From assembly GCF_007748115.1 (NCBI RefSeq), contig NZ_CP036289.1, positions 3,224,001-3,288,000 of the forward strand: 64,000 bases of DNA, written 5' to 3'. The notes beneath the pieces were generated by a model that was given only the letters and a program-made list of their open reading frames with translations, did no database searches and was not told the DNA's origin. The DNA comes from Bremerella volcania (GTDB lineage Bacteria > Planctomycetota > Planctomycetia > Pirellulales > Pirellulaceae). The translations under genes were made by a program, and so were the position numbers. Each line of letters starts with the position of its first letter. Position 1 is the first letter of the stretch. Below, piece after piece: positions 10,724-20,062 of this stretch.

Positions 10724-11674
10724 TTACGTTCGGAAGCGGTTGCGGAGGGAGTCGATCAGGACGGCGACGACAATCACGCTTCCGGTGATGATCTGTTTGT
10801 TGGCATCAGATACGCCGATCTGGGCCAGTCCGGTTTGCAGGACGGAAATGATCAACACCCCGATAAACGAACTGATGACGCTGCCGCGGCCACCCATCAA
10901 ACTGGTTCCGCCAATCACGCAGGCAGCAATTGCCAACAACTCCAGCCCAATCGCCGCGTTGGGATCGGCACTGGAGAGACGAGAAGTCTGGGCAAGTCCT
11001 GCTAGTCCGCACAGAAGTCCACTCAAAGTAAACACTGCAATGGAATAGGGAGCAGTCCGAATGCCTGACATACGCACGGCTTCTTCGTTTGTCCCGATCG
11101 CGATGCAGTAACGACCGAACACGGTTCGGGAAAGCAGAAATTGGCCCAACACCACAGCACAAAACGCAAGCAGGAATGCTGTCGATAAATGGAGATAGGG
11201 AAGCGGATCGGCAATCACTTCGACCTTCGATCCGATATACTTCGTCTGAGAATCGGTAACGACCTTAGTCGCTCCGCGAGCGATTTCGAGCATTCCTAGC
11301 GTGACGATAAACGAAGGAATACGGAAGCCCACCGAGACACATCCGTTGAATAGCCCGCACATAGCACCCGTCAGTAGACACGCGGGAATGGCAGACCACA
11401 GGGGCCAGTTAGCGTCAACCATCAACGCACCTAAAACGGCTGATGAAAGTGCCAGAATCGAGCCGACTGAAAGATCGATTCCGCCGACCACCAGAATGAA
11501 GGTTATGCCCACCGCCACCAGCGTCAGGTCGGGAATCTGGTTCGCGATGGTCGTGAACGTTGATCTCTGCAAGAAGTTTTCGCTCAGTCCGCTAAATACG
11601 CCCACCATGATGACCAGCACCAGGCACAGCCCGCCATATTGCAAAAACATTTCCTTGATGGCTTTTGGATTCAT
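10724..11674 (-). CDS. rbsC: Ribose-type ABC transporter permease
   Basis: This 316-residue polytopic inner-membrane protein belongs to the BPD_transp_2 (RbsC/AraH/XylH) family and forms the channel of a sugar importer. Recognisable segments are PDLTLVAVGITFILVVGGID, DLSVGSILALSSAVLGAL, a Gly-rich helix near MCGLFNGCVSVGFRIPSFIV, and the C-terminal GGTSLMGGRGSV region that contacts the ATPase. Its start overlaps the rbsA stop by ATGA, implying coupled translation. Length is usual for the family. Ribose specificity is inferred from the adjacent ribokinase and nucleoside hydrolase, not from the permease itself. Confidence 0.92.
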   Translation of the reverse strand: MNPKAIKEMFLQYGGLCLVLVIMVGVFSGLSENFLQRSTFTTIANQIPDLTLVAVGITFILVVGGIDLSVGSILALSSAVLGALMVDANWPLWSAIPACLLTGAMCGLFNGCVSVGFRIPSFIVTLGMLEIARGATKVVTDSQTKYIGSKVEVIADPLPYLHLSTAFLLAFCAVVLGQFLLSRTVFGRYCIAIGTNEEAVRMSGIRTAPYSIAVFTLSGLLCGLAGLAQTSRLSSADPNAAIGLELLAIAACVIGGTSLMGGRGSVISSFIGVLIISVLQTGLAQIGVSDANKQIITGSVIVVAVLIDSLRNRFRT

Positions 11675-13224
11675 GCCTCGGCACTCCGCTCAAGGTACCC
11701 GGAAAACGCCGCTTGCATAATCAACTTGTGGGACATGTCCGGTTGCTGGAAGGTCTTAACCAATTTGCCGTTCGACATCACGGCAATTCGATCACAGGTT
11801 TCCAGTAACTCTTCCAGGTCGCTACTGACGATCACGATTCCTTTGCCCTCAGCTGCCAGGCTGTCGATTAGGCGGTAAATCCGCCGGCGTGCCGGGACAT
11901 CGATTCCGCGCGTCGGCTCGTCGAACAGGAAAACGCGAGCATCGGTTGCCAGCCAGCGAGCAATCACCACTTTCTGCTGGTTCCCTCCGCTAAGAGTGCC
12001 CGTCAGTTGCCTGCGGTCGGTACAGCGGATTTCCATCGATTCACAATATCGATCCGTCGCTTCGCTCTCCGCGTGAAATCGGATCATGCCAGCGTGGCTG
12101 AATCGTTGGCTCATGGCTGCCAGGGTTGTATTGACCTGTATCGATTGAGGAAGCAGCAATCCATTCTTTTTGCGATCTTCAGTAACCATCGCAATGCCGG
12201 CGGACACTGCCTCGTGAGGATGGCGAAACCGTTTCGGTGTGTCGTCGCCGGATACGTAGACAGAACCGGACGAAGCGACGTCGGCACCGAAGATAAGACG
12301 CAGCAATTCCGTCCGTCCAGAGCCGACCAAGCCAGCGATCCCCAGACGTTCTCCTGGTCGAACGTGAAACGAGACATCGTCTACCATGCCGCCAGAGATG
12401 TTCTCGACGCGTAGGGCAAGGCTGGCTGGTGAACTGCACTCGCCGCTAGCCCACGGCTGGCTGGTCGCGTGCGAAGGTGAAGTATGCCGATGATCACCGG
12501 TCATCAATTCGACCATTTCGTTCGTGGTTAGTTCTGCCGTCGGATACGTGCCGATCATGCTTCCATCACGCAAAAACGAGATCCGATCAGAGATCCGCGA
12601 GACTTCATCCAGGCGATGGCTGATATAGATGATGCCGACACCCTCGTTCCGCAGTTTGTGGAGCCACTTGAACAGGGAATCGGCTTCAGCAGCGCTCAAT
12701 GCGGCCGTCGGCTCGTCGAGGATTAACAGGAGACACTTTCGATGCATCGCAGCTGCGATTTCAATCATCTGTTGCTGACCCACGCCTAGGGTCTCGACGA
12801 TTGATTCGGTCGGAATATCCTGCAAATCGAATCGGTCGAGTGCCTCGCGAGCTTGGCGATGGAGTTCTCGTCGCCGAATGACGCCGCCTAGTGTCGGAAG
12901 CCTGGTCAGCAGTAGGTTCTCTGCTACATTCAACGTCGGGATAAGATTGAATTCCTGTTGAACGATTTCAATCCCGGCCGCTTCTGCTTCTCGTTTTGAT
13001 TTGGGCGTATAAGACTGGCCGTGGACCGTCATCTCACCAGAAGTCGGAGTGACGAGCCCTGCAATGATTCGCACTAAGGTGCTCTTCCCTGCCCCGTTAC
13101 CTCCTAAGAGCGCGTGGATCTCTCCTTTTCGCACACTCAGCGAGCCATCACGCAAAACTAACGCCTCGCCATACTGCTTGGTGATGCCAGTGGTTTTCAG
13201 CAAGATCGACGTCGATTCGTTCAC
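11671..13224 (-). CDS. rbsA: Ribose-type ABC transporter ATP-binding protein (tandem ABC domains)
   Basis: This 517-residue ATPase has two fused ABC domains, as usual for RbsA/MglA/XylG. Domain 1 has Walker A GGNGAGKSTL, a divergent signature GVGQQQMIEIA and Walker B LLLILDEPTAAL. Domain 2 has the degenerate Walker A GLVGSGRTELL typical of the family, signature LSGGNQQKVVIARWL and Walker B VFLFDEPTRGID. It energises import by RbsC and RbsB. It overlaps both neighbours by ATGA (with rbsB at 13221-13224 and rbsC at 11671-11674), so the three transporter genes are one translational unit. Confidence 0.94.
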   Translation of the reverse strand: MNESTSILLKTTGITKQYGEALVLRDGSLSVRKGEIHALLGGNGAGKSTLVRIIAGLVTPTSGEMTVHGQSYTPKSKREAEAAGIEIVQQEFNLIPTLNVAENLLLTRLPTLGGVIRRRELHRQAREALDRFDLQDIPTESIVETLGVGQQQMIEIAAAMHRKCLLLILDEPTAALSAAEADSLFKWLHKLRNEGVGIIYISHRLDEVSRISDRISFLRDGSMIGTYPTAELTTNEMVELMTGDHRHTSPSHATSQPWASGECSSPASLALRVENISGGMVDDVSFHVRPGERLGIAGLVGSGRTELLRLIFGADVASSGSVYVSGDDTPKRFRHPHEAVSAGIAMVTEDRKKNGLLLPQSIQVNTTLAAMSQRFSHAGMIRFHAESEATDRYCESMEIRCTDRRQLTGTLSGGNQQKVVIARWLATDARVFLFDEPTRGIDVPARRRIYRLIDSLAAEGKGIVIVSSDLEELLETCDRIAVMSNGKLVKTFQQPDMSHKLIMQAAFSGYLERSAEA

Positions 13225-14189
13225 GGAGCAAGTGACTCCTGCGTGATTAAATCGACCGGTGTTTCGACATCTTCGATCGCCGCATTGGGGTCCTCAATCA
13301 GCTTCAAGGCGTTTTGGATCCCATAAACTGCCAGTTGATCCCCATGTTGGTCGGCGGTAGCCAAAACCTTCCCGTCCTTGATGGCCTGCTGAACCGCCGA
13401 GATGTTGTCGAAGCCGACGACCATGACGTCGTTGGTTCGGCCGGAACTCTTCACCGCGGCAACTGCCCCTAAGGCCATGCTATCATTCGCGGCCAGGATC
13501 GCTTTCACTTCGGGGTGCTCGCTGAGCATCGAGGATGCAATCGTATTGGCTTTGCTCATCTCCCATTCGGCGGACTGGTGATCGACGACCTTAATTCCGG
13601 CATCGGTCATCGCTTCCTGAAATCCGGCAAGCCGTTGTTGACCATTGAAGGAAGTGCGCACGCCTTCCAGGATGCACACCGAATCACCGGCCGCCATCTT
13701 ACCTGCCAGGTAAGCGCCAACTTGCTTCGCACCGGCTTTGTTATCGGGACCAACGAAAGGTATTTCGACTCCTTCCGTGGCGAGTACCTCGGTATCGAGG
13801 CGATTGTCGATATTGATGACGACTACGCCTGCCTCTTTAGCCCTACGTAGCACAGGTACGAGGGCTTTTGAGTCGGCCGGCGCGATCACGATCGCATCGA
13901 CGTTGGTGGCGATCATTTCTTCGACGAGAGACACCTGACGGCTGATGTCGCGTTCGTCCTTGATGCCGTTGACCACAAGATCAAACTGATCAGGATGTTC
14001 GGCTTGGTAGTCTTTGGCACCATCGGCCATGGTCGAGAAGAACTCATTGGCCAGCGACTTCATGATCAGTGCGATTCGTGGTTTCTTGACTTCCGTAGAC
14101 GAACCCGTTCCATCTGCCGAATTCGACGATTCCGAGTTGCAGCCGGAAAGAAGCAAGATGAGCAATAGTCCTGAAATTAGCTTCTTCAT
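13221..14189 (-). CDS. rbsB: Ribose-type periplasmic substrate-binding lipoprotein
   Basis: A 322-residue sugar-binding protein of the Peripla_BP_4 family. The leader MKKLISGLLLILLLSGCNSE is a lipoprotein signal with a LSGC lipobox. The mature protein has the two-lobe RbsB pattern: RIALIMKSLANEFF, DAIVIAPADSKALVPVLRRA, VVVINIDNRLD, VGPDNKAGAKQVG and ILAANDSMALGAV. The ATG at 14189 is chosen over 14204 because it gives the compact lipoprotein leader and an ATGA overlap with the rbsK stop. It should deliver ribose to RbsAC. The ligand is inferred from the operon. Confidence 0.93.
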   Translation of the reverse strand: MKKLISGLLLILLLSGCNSESSNSADGTGSSTEVKKPRIALIMKSLANEFFSTMADGAKDYQAEHPDQFDLVVNGIKDERDISRQVSLVEEMIATNVDAIVIAPADSKALVPVLRRAKEAGVVVINIDNRLDTEVLATEGVEIPFVGPDNKAGAKQVGAYLAGKMAAGDSVCILEGVRTSFNGQQRLAGFQEAMTDAGIKVVDHQSAEWEMSKANTIASSMLSEHPEVKAILAANDSMALGAVAAVKSSGRTNDVMVVGFDNISAVQQAIKDGKVLATADQHGDQLAVYGIQNALKLIEDPNAAIEDVETPVDLITQESLAP

Positions 14190-15124
14190 TTTAAGGATTC
14201 CCAAAGACGTTCGATTTCAGATCGCGTGCCCATGCTTGGCTGCGCGCCCATGCGGGACGCTGCTATCGCTCCCGCTGCATTGCCAAAACGTACCGCATCG
14301 TCGAGATTTCCATGCTGAGCCCAGTGAACGGCCAGGGCCCCGGCAAAAGCATCACCGGCGGCTGTCGTATCGACTACATTGGTAGAGAAGGCGGGAATCA
14401 TCCGTCCGCCACTTTCATCAAATAGAAAGGAGCCAAGTCCGCCCAGTGTGATGACCACATGCCGGGCTCCTTTCGAGTGTAGGGACTGTGCGGCGGCCAG
14501 CGCCTGCTCTGGGGAGTCGATAGCGATGCCTGTCAACTGTTCAGCTTCGTATTCGTTAGGGCAAATCAAATCGACTTGCAGTAGAGCGGATGGCAAATCA
14601 TCAGGGACAGGTGCAGGATCGAGAATGACGCGAACATTCGCAGCTTTTGCGATCTGGACAACTTCCTGTACCGTTTCCAGAGGGATCTCCAGCTGTAACA
14701 GGACGACATCACTGGACTCAATCACGTTTCGCAGTTGCCGAGCATCTTCAGGTGTGAATCGGCCGTTGGCCCCTTCGACAAAAACAATCGAGTTTTGCCC
14801 GGTCTGATCCAGCATGATCAGCGCCAGCCCGCTCTCGCAGTTGGGCGTCGTCAGCACGTGGCTGCAATCTACCCCGTGTTCTTTCAGGCTTCCGGTCAGC
14901 CGATCGGCGAAGGCATCGTCCCCGACACGTCCCAGCATCGACACCTGTGCACCAACCTTCGCGGCGGAAACTGCCTGATTGGCTCCTTTGCCGCCGGAGA
15001 TCTCGTTGTAGGATTGAGCGACGATCGTTGTTCCAGGTTTGGGAAACTGAGTACATCGCAGCACAAGATCCATGTTGATCGACCCCGCCACGACGATCTT
15101 GGGTTGGACGTGCGGACCCTGCAT
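14186..15124 (-). CDS. rbsK: Ribokinase (PfkB family)
   Basis: This 312-residue kinase should convert D-ribose to ribose 5-phosphate. Family motifs are visible: N-terminal IVVAGSINMDLV, the substrate motif GGKGANQAVSAAKVG, and the C-terminal ATP-binding/catalytic motif DTTAAGDAFAGALA with the catalytic Asp in AAGDAF. A GTG at 15139 would overlap the upstream gene, but ATG at 15124 has AAAGGT about eight bases upstream and is preferred. It lies four bases after the nucleoside hydrolase stop and overlaps rbsB by ATGA. The position between hydrolase and transporter supports a nucleoside-ribose route. Confidence 0.94.
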   Translation of the reverse strand: MQGPHVQPKIVVAGSINMDLVLRCTQFPKPGTTIVAQSYNEISGGKGANQAVSAAKVGAQVSMLGRVGDDAFADRLTGSLKEHGVDCSHVLTTPNCESGLALIMLDQTGQNSIVFVEGANGRFTPEDARQLRNVIESSDVVLLQLEIPLETVQEVVQIAKAANVRVILDPAPVPDDLPSALLQVDLICPNEYEAEQLTGIAIDSPEQALAAAQSLHSKGARHVVITLGGLGSFLFDESGGRMIPAFSTNVVDTTAAGDAFAGALAVHWAQHGNLDDAVRFGNAAGAIAASRMGAQPSMGTRSEIERLWESLK

Positions 15125-15128
15125 TTGA

Positions 15129-16202
15129 CTACCTTTCACCGGTGGATTGGACAGCGGAGCCGTTTGGCGGCTCGCTGGAAAGCAGGGTCAACGCCTCGGT
15201 AACGCGAGATTTCTGATCGTCGCGTAGAATCAAGTAGCGATCGCGTCCCCCTTCTTTCGGTTCGAAGGTTGTGTAGCCGTCTTCAAGCACCGTTACTTGC
15301 CCAGCTGGCGAGAGGTCGAAGTAGTGGTGATTGGGCCGAACGGCCATTAGGACCGACGTCAAATCCCAGGTCGGACGATCATGGGGGGGCGGAATGTATA
15401 GCTCGTAGGCCTCGGCCACCGGATGGTGTTCGACATAGCCGAAGTCGCGCTCGATGCTTTCATGAGGGTAGGTCAGATTTAGACCAATCTCAAATCCGCT
15501 CCAAACGATAGGAGTTGGCCACTGGGAAGCCAGTCGGCGGGCAGAGGGAATATCTTTGAAGACGTTATACTCGCGGTACAGCTTGGGTTCGCCTGTCTTA
15601 CGGTCGGGGATCTTCTCGAAAGCCGCGGCCATGACCGATAGCAGGCGTACCTTTTGTTGGACCAACTCCATGCCTGTCAGTGGACTGACGTCGTCGGCCG
15701 GAGACTCGATGAGATTCGCCAGGTTCGTTGAGAAGCCGACCTGGCAAATCACAACCGAACCATCCTCCGACTCTACTAAAGCTTTTCGTAAGACATCGAC
15801 CGCATTGGGTGCTTGCTTGCCTGAGGCCAGATCGTGCGGATAACGTAGCTCGCCGTCATCAGCAGTCGTGGCCAATCCATTAAACTTGCCTTGTTCCGGC
15901 GTGACGCCGCTATGGCATACGCCGATAGGTATGTCGCCTCGCCCGTAAAACGTGTTAATACAATCGGTAAACGGAGCGGCTAATTCATGATCCTTGGTAA
16001 TCGTGACGGCCAGAAGTTCACACTCCCCCCGCGACTGAAGAGCATGAATCATCGCGAGCGCGAGGACATCGTCACAGTCGTTACCAATATCAGTATCAAA
16101 GATCAATGGAACAGGCTTGTTGGGTTCATCTGCCAACGATACTCGGGGGAAGAGCAGACCGACGCTCGTAAGCAAGAACCACAGCAGTAGTTCACGTTTC
16201 AT
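15129..16202 (-). CDS. Secreted nucleoside hydrolase (IUNH family)
   Basis: This 357-residue N-ribohydrolase probably splits nucleosides into ribose and free base. It begins with a signal peptide (MKRELLLWFLLTSVGLLF, cleavage near SLA-DEP). The Ca2+/ribose-binding motif FDTDIGNDCDDVLALAM follows at about residues 34-50; this is a variant of DTDPGxDD with one extra residue between Asp pairs. Its export means ribose would be produced outside the cytoplasm, where RbsB can collect it. The start overlaps the LacI stop by ATGA. Base specificity cannot be told from the sequence. Confidence 0.9.
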   Translation of the reverse strand: MKRELLLWFLLTSVGLLFPRVSLADEPNKPVPLIFDTDIGNDCDDVLALAMIHALQSRGECELLAVTITKDHELAAPFTDCINTFYGRGDIPIGVCHSGVTPEQGKFNGLATTADDGELRYPHDLASGKQAPNAVDVLRKALVESEDGSVVICQVGFSTNLANLIESPADDVSPLTGMELVQQKVRLLSVMAAAFEKIPDRKTGEPKLYREYNVFKDIPSARRLASQWPTPIVWSGFEIGLNLTYPHESIERDFGYVEHHPVAEAYELYIPPPHDRPTWDLTSVLMAVRPNHHYFDLSPAGQVTVLEDGYTTFEPKEGGRDRYLILRDDQKSRVTEALTLLSSEPPNGSAVQSTGER

Positions 16203-17236
16203 GATAGGGACATCTTTCCAACAGAGGCTCTGTTGAGGAGGGTGACAGGAACTTTGTGCATCTTCTGAACGGGAGATTTGCCTTGCGAAAGCTGATCGAT
16301 GACGAGGGAAGCTGCTAGCCGCCCGAGTTCAAGCACGTCTTGCGACACCGTCGTCAACGGAACCTGCATGAAGTCGGCAAATGCCACGTCATCGAAACAG
16401 ACGAGCGACAGATCATCCGGTACGCGCAATCCCAATTCGATGGCAGCCTGATAGGCACCGAACGCGTTGGGAGTGCTCATGGCGAACAACGCGGTGATTT
16501 GGGGATTGGTGGTCAGCAATTTGCGCGCCGACTCATATCCCGACTCGTACGAAAACTCATTGCCGGCGACCATGACAGGATGAAGTCGGACGCCAACTTC
16601 CGCCAGGGCTTCTTTCACCCCTTGTAATCGTTGATCGCAGGGAAGTGTACCCGCGATCCCTTGTAACACGCCGATGTGTCGATGGCCATTACGTAGCAGT
16701 AGGTCCATTGCAGTACGCGTTCCAGTGATGTGATCGGAGGTGACCTGGACCATCGAGGATTTCGCCTTACACCGATCGACAACCACCAGAGGAATTCCTT
16801 GTTGGTGAACGTTTTCGAGGTGTTCAAAGTCCAGACCGACTGGGCAAACGATCAAGGCTTCAACGCTGCGAGTCGTTAACTGATCGATCAGATTCTTCTC
16901 TTTCTCGACCGAGCCCCCACTGTCAGCCAGGATGGCCGAAAAGCCTTCGGCCTCGGCGGCAACGGTCACCGAACGTGCAATCGAGGAGAAGAACGGATTG
17001 GAGAGATCCGGAACGATAATTCCAAACAGCCCGGTCCGCTTTAGTCGTAACGATCGCGCCACCTGGCTAGGGCGAAAGCCCAACTTGTCGGCCGAATCGC
17101 GAACCAGCTGGGCCGTCGCACGACTAATTCGATACTTCTCGGCTAGTCCATTGAGCACACGGGAAGCGGTCGAGACGCTGACGTTGGCCTCACGGGCGAC
17201 ATCGCTCAAAGTCGAATTGGAATGGGCTTCAGGCAC
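16199..17236 (-). CDS. LacI-family transcriptional regulator, probable operon repressor
   Basis: A 345-residue regulator with an N-terminal HTH (TLSDVAREANVSVSTASRVL, about residues 9-28) and a periplasmic-binding-protein-like sensor domain (GIIVPDLSNPFFSSIARSV, then the VVDRCK, GHRHIGVLQG and DLSLVCFDDV segments). It is first in the nucleoside/ribose operon and overlaps the hydrolase by ATGA. The start is GTG at 17236; no better in-frame ATG lies upstream and no strong ribosome-binding site is visible. A perfect palindrome 45-64 bases upstream is its likely operator, so it probably represses its own operon and is released by ribose or a related sugar. The effector is inferred. Confidence 0.92.
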   Translation of the reverse strand: MPEAHSNSTLSDVAREANVSVSTASRVLNGLAEKYRISRATAQLVRDSADKLGFRPSQVARSLRLKRTGLFGIIVPDLSNPFFSSIARSVTVAAEAEGFSAILADSGGSVEKEKNLIDQLTTRSVEALIVCPVGLDFEHLENVHQQGIPLVVVDRCKAKSSMVQVTSDHITGTRTAMDLLLRNGHRHIGVLQGIAGTLPCDQRLQGVKEALAEVGVRLHPVMVAGNEFSYESGYESARKLLTTNPQITALFAMSTPNAFGAYQAAIELGLRVPDDLSLVCFDDVAFADFMQVPLTTVSQDVLELGRLAASLVIDQLSQGKSPVQKMHKVPVTLLNRASVGKMSLS

Positions 17237-17280
17237 GAAATGGGCCAGGGAAGAAGTACTGAAAAGTGGCGAAAACTACG

Positions 17281-17300
17281 TTGCACAATCGATTGTGCAA
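17281..17300. promoter_or_regulatory. Probable LacI-type operator (20-bp perfect palindrome)
   Basis: TTGCACAATCGATTGTGCAA is a perfect 20-bp palindrome with a central CG, the form expected of LacI/GalR-family operators. It lies 45-64 bases upstream of the regulator's start codon and just downstream of a candidate -10 element, so binding would block transcription. No second copy was seen elsewhere in the window. Confidence 0.8.
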
Positions 17301-17301
17301 T

Positions 17302-17329
17302 ATGTTACTAAAAAAAATCGCGTTTTCAA
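17302..17329 (-). promoter_or_regulatory. Candidate promoter of the nucleoside/ribose operon
   Basis: On the minus strand TTGAAA (17324-17329) is followed after 16 bases by TAACAT (17302-17307), a 5/6 and 4/6 match to sigma-70 boxes. The palindromic operator begins right after the -10 box. The match alone is weak; its position relative to the operator is the main support. Confidence 0.4.
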
Positions 17330-17419
17330 GTAGCGCTCGCGAATTGCCCGTCAAGGCAGCTCAAGCCCATCCCAGTCCTTCAACTTCCGAGCATCGTAGG
17401 GGTAAGATTTCGCCGCCGA

Positions 17420-18667
17420 TTATTTATTTTGAAACAGATCGGCACTGGGCCAGCGGTCCTCAAAGTTACGCACGCGCTCTTCGACTGGCGGTTTGACATT
17501 GGGCCAGTTCTGAGGGCGAATGCGGACAACACGACCTGGGCGGAAGCCTTCCAGGATCAGAGGGACCTCGAACTGGATTTGGATCCCGCTGCTGCCCAGC
17601 GGAGGATCTGCGTCGACCTTTTCGACGGAAGTGATCTTGCCGTCCATGCCATCGTGGTCGGGCCACCAAGTGCGTAGCGTATTCTCGGCGGCTGCCATCT
17701 TGCCGCCGACACCAGGCTTGAAATCGGCGTAGAGCGATCGATCCATTCCGCCGAACAAGGTGGCCGTGACGGTTGCCTGACCAAACTCTCCGTATTGGAC
17801 CTCTTCGACTCGGGCGGGCATCCAGCGGGTACGAATATGGCGGATGTGACGCCCTCGTTGTCGCGCGGAGGCGACGCTCATCGCCGTTTCGTCGAGCCAA
17901 ATATCGGCCACGTGGAACTGTTGGTAAAGGTACCGCGGATGCCAGGCCAGAGCGAGTTGAACGGCCTGGCCATCCAACTGTTTCTGGCCATTGGCAGGCC
18001 AGGTTCCTTCCCCCACAAGCTCGTCCATACCTAGTAGCTCGTGGCCACGCCATATGCGTGTTGAACCATCGATGGTGAGCTTATGCTCGCCGCCGAGTCC
18101 ATCCCCTCCCTCTTCTCGATCGAGGCTGGCGACCAACTCCCCTTCGGCACCATGAATAATCACTTCCTTGAGCTTCCAGGCTTTTTTTTCACGAAGACAT
18201 AGGCTCGGTCCATCCTCCAACAGGATCGCATGGTTCTCACGAGGTGCAGTCACGTTGTTGCCGTTGACGTTTGGAACTGCGGAAGTCTTGGGATCAGGCG
18301 GCAAGTAAAATTGCCCATATAGAACCGTACCGATTGGAATGTCACGCAACTCGGCTGGAGCGCCGTGGTAGTAGATTTCGCCGTAAGGAAGCATCGCAAA
18401 GTGATGAAGATGTCCTTCGTGATAGTGGTCGTCGACATGCAGCCGCAGGCTTCCGCGCCGGTTCACATGATCGACGAAGACTAGTTCACCGCGGTACGCT
18501 TTCGCCTGGTCAATGGATGGAAAAGACTCAGGCGAAGGGCGAAACGGTTCTTGAGCGCGAAGATCGTTAACGTTTGCCAAAAGAAATAACGCACAACTAA
18601 TGCGGGCTAGCAAGAGAATGCAACGGGAAGCGATTGCACGATTTCTTGGTTGATTGGATCGACTCAT
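17420..18667 (-). CDS. Conserved secreted planctomycete protein linked to DUF1552/DUF1592 genes
   Basis: A 415-residue protein of unknown function. Residues 1-38 form a likely signal peptide ([17 protein letters not shown]). The rest is soluble and His/Asp-rich near the start ([14 protein letters not shown]), with beta-rich segments, for example a [13 protein letters not shown] stretch. I see no catalytic signature. It overlaps the DUF1552 gene by ATGA, and it follows the DUF1552 and DUF1592 genes in the same orientation, so the three probably act together. From general knowledge such third partners occur in planctomycete genomes; I cannot assign a function. Confidence 0.75.
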   Translation of the reverse strand: MSRSNQPRNRAIASRCILLLARISCALFLLANVNDLRAQEPFRPSPESFPSIDQAKAYRGELVFVDHVNRRGSLRLHVDDHYHEGHLHHFAMLPYGEIYYHGAPAELRDIPIGTVLYGQFYLPPDPKTSAVPNVNGNNVTAPRENHAILLEDGPSLCLREKKAWKLKEVIIHGAEGELVASLDREEGGDGLGGEHKLTIDGSTRIWRGHELLGMDELVGEGTWPANGQKQLDGQAVQLALAWHPRYLYQQFHVADIWLDETAMSVASARQRGRHIRHIRTRWMPARVEEVQYGEFGQATVTATLFGGMDRSLYADFKPGVGGKMAAAENTLRTWWPDHDGMDGKITSVEKVDADPPLGSSGIQIQFEVPLILEGFRPGRVVRIRPQNWPNVKPPVEERVRNFEDRWPSADLFQNK

Positions 18668-20007
18668 CCTAGTTCCAGTTCGCTGTTACTGTCCCCGAAA
18701 CGCTCTGTTTCCACACCCATCTTTTGCGCCATCGTCAGTAAAAGATTACTCATGTGAGCGTTGGTGTTAACCGGACGACTGCAAAGGTGATAGTGCTTGC
18801 CGGGCGTGTCGAGCTGGTAGCCATCAAAGTGCCCCTGGTTTAGATCGATGTGACGACCATGTTTCAATCCGCAACCGGTCCCCCCTGCCAGAACAAGGGG
18901 CAGATTGGCGTTGCCGTGGCCGTGCCCGTAAGCCATGCCGCTGCCGAACAACGACATGGTCGTTTCGAGCAGAGGGCGACCGTTGAGATCTGGCGTCTCC
19001 GCCAGTCGCGTTAAGAAGTAGCTAAACTGCTCGACGCTGAACGCGTCGCTCTGCGTGAGCTTCTCCATGTGCCCTGGGTCGCCATTATGATGGCTGAGTT
19101 CATGGCGCGACTGCGAGATGCCCAGTTCCGGAATCGGAAGCCCCTGACCTTCGATACCGCTGCTAAAGGTAACTACGCGGGTCGCGTCGGTCTGAAAAGC
19201 GAGCACGATTAAATCATAAATCGTACGGAAGTAATCACCGGCTTGGGTTTGCGGTACTTCACGGTCAGTGCGGCGGCGATCCTGTTCTAGGATTTCGGGA
19301 CGCGGAACATCGAGCCAGGCATCAGCTCGTCTGGCCCGGATTTCCGTCTCGCGTACAGCGGTCAGGTATTGATTCATCCGCCCCTTGTCTTCGCTCCCCA
19401 TCTTTCTCTCGAGGGAGCGGACTTCTTCCAGGTTGGCGTCCAATACGCTCTTCTTTCGGCGCAAGGCGCGTCGCTGCGCGGCAGTGCCGTTCTTGGGCTC
19501 TTCAAACAGGTAGGCGAAGATCTCGCTGCAGCGACTCATGCCTGGCAGGCGAATGCCGTCTTCTGTCCATGCCAGCGACTCGCCTTTGTTGGCGATTTCG
19601 AGCGAATGAAAACGCGTATGCGGCGAAGTCACTTCGGCCATCTTCTGGTCAACGGAAATCGTATTGCGATCGGTAGGACCAAGCTGACCACCGGTGAGCC
19701 AAATCTTTTGGCAGTTGTGATGATGTCCCAGGCCGCCTGGATGATGCATTCCGCTGATCGGCGTGATAACCCCTCGATGCTTCTCCAGCGGCTGGAGCGA
19801 GCGAGAAAAGACGTAATTTTCGCCTGGTGTGGTGATTTGATAGTCCAACGTGTTGACGCCGTTGGGAATATAGATGAACGCACTACGCCGAGGGGGCTCG
19901 ATCTCGGCACCTATTATGGGACGCATGCAGTTAAGCACGGGGAGTGTAATGAAGCTGCCAAGCCCACGCAGTACATGGCGACGATCGATATGCCAGGAAG
20001 GTGTCAT
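18664..20007 (-). CDS. DUF1552 family protein with twin-arginine leader
   Basis: A 447-residue exported protein. The leader [17 protein letters not shown] has the twin-Arg pattern. Family-like segments include [35 protein letters not shown] and the C-terminal [22 protein letters not shown], which contains a His/Asn-rich loop that could bind metal. DUF1552 proteins are known in Planctomycetes next to DUF1592 cytochromes; their reaction is not established. It begins 55 bases after the cytochrome gene ends and overlaps the next gene by ATGA. Confidence 0.9.
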   Translation of the reverse strand: MTPSWHIDRRHVLRGLGSFITLPVLNCMRPIIGAEIEPPRRSAFIYIPNGVNTLDYQITTPGENYVFSRSLQPLEKHRGVITPISGMHHPGGLGHHHNCQKIWLTGGQLGPTDRNTISVDQKMAEVTSPHTRFHSLEIANKGESLAWTEDGIRLPGMSRCSEIFAYLFEEPKNGTAAQRRALRRKKSVLDANLEEVRSLERKMGSEDKGRMNQYLTAVRETEIRARRADAWLDVPRPEILEQDRRRTDREVPQTQAGDYFRTIYDLIVLAFQTDATRVVTFSSGIEGQGLPIPELGISQSRHELSHHNGDPGHMEKLTQSDAFSVEQFSYFLTRLAETPDLNGRPLLETTMSLFGSGMAYGHGHGNANLPLVLAGGTGCGLKHGRHIDLNQGHFDGYQLDTPGKHYHLCSRPVNTNAHMSNLLLTMAQKMGVETERFGDSNSELELG

Positions 20008-20062
20008 TGTTCTTAGCTCAAAAAAGTTTTCGGTAATGTGCTGTCAACTGCCTGGCCGAGTA

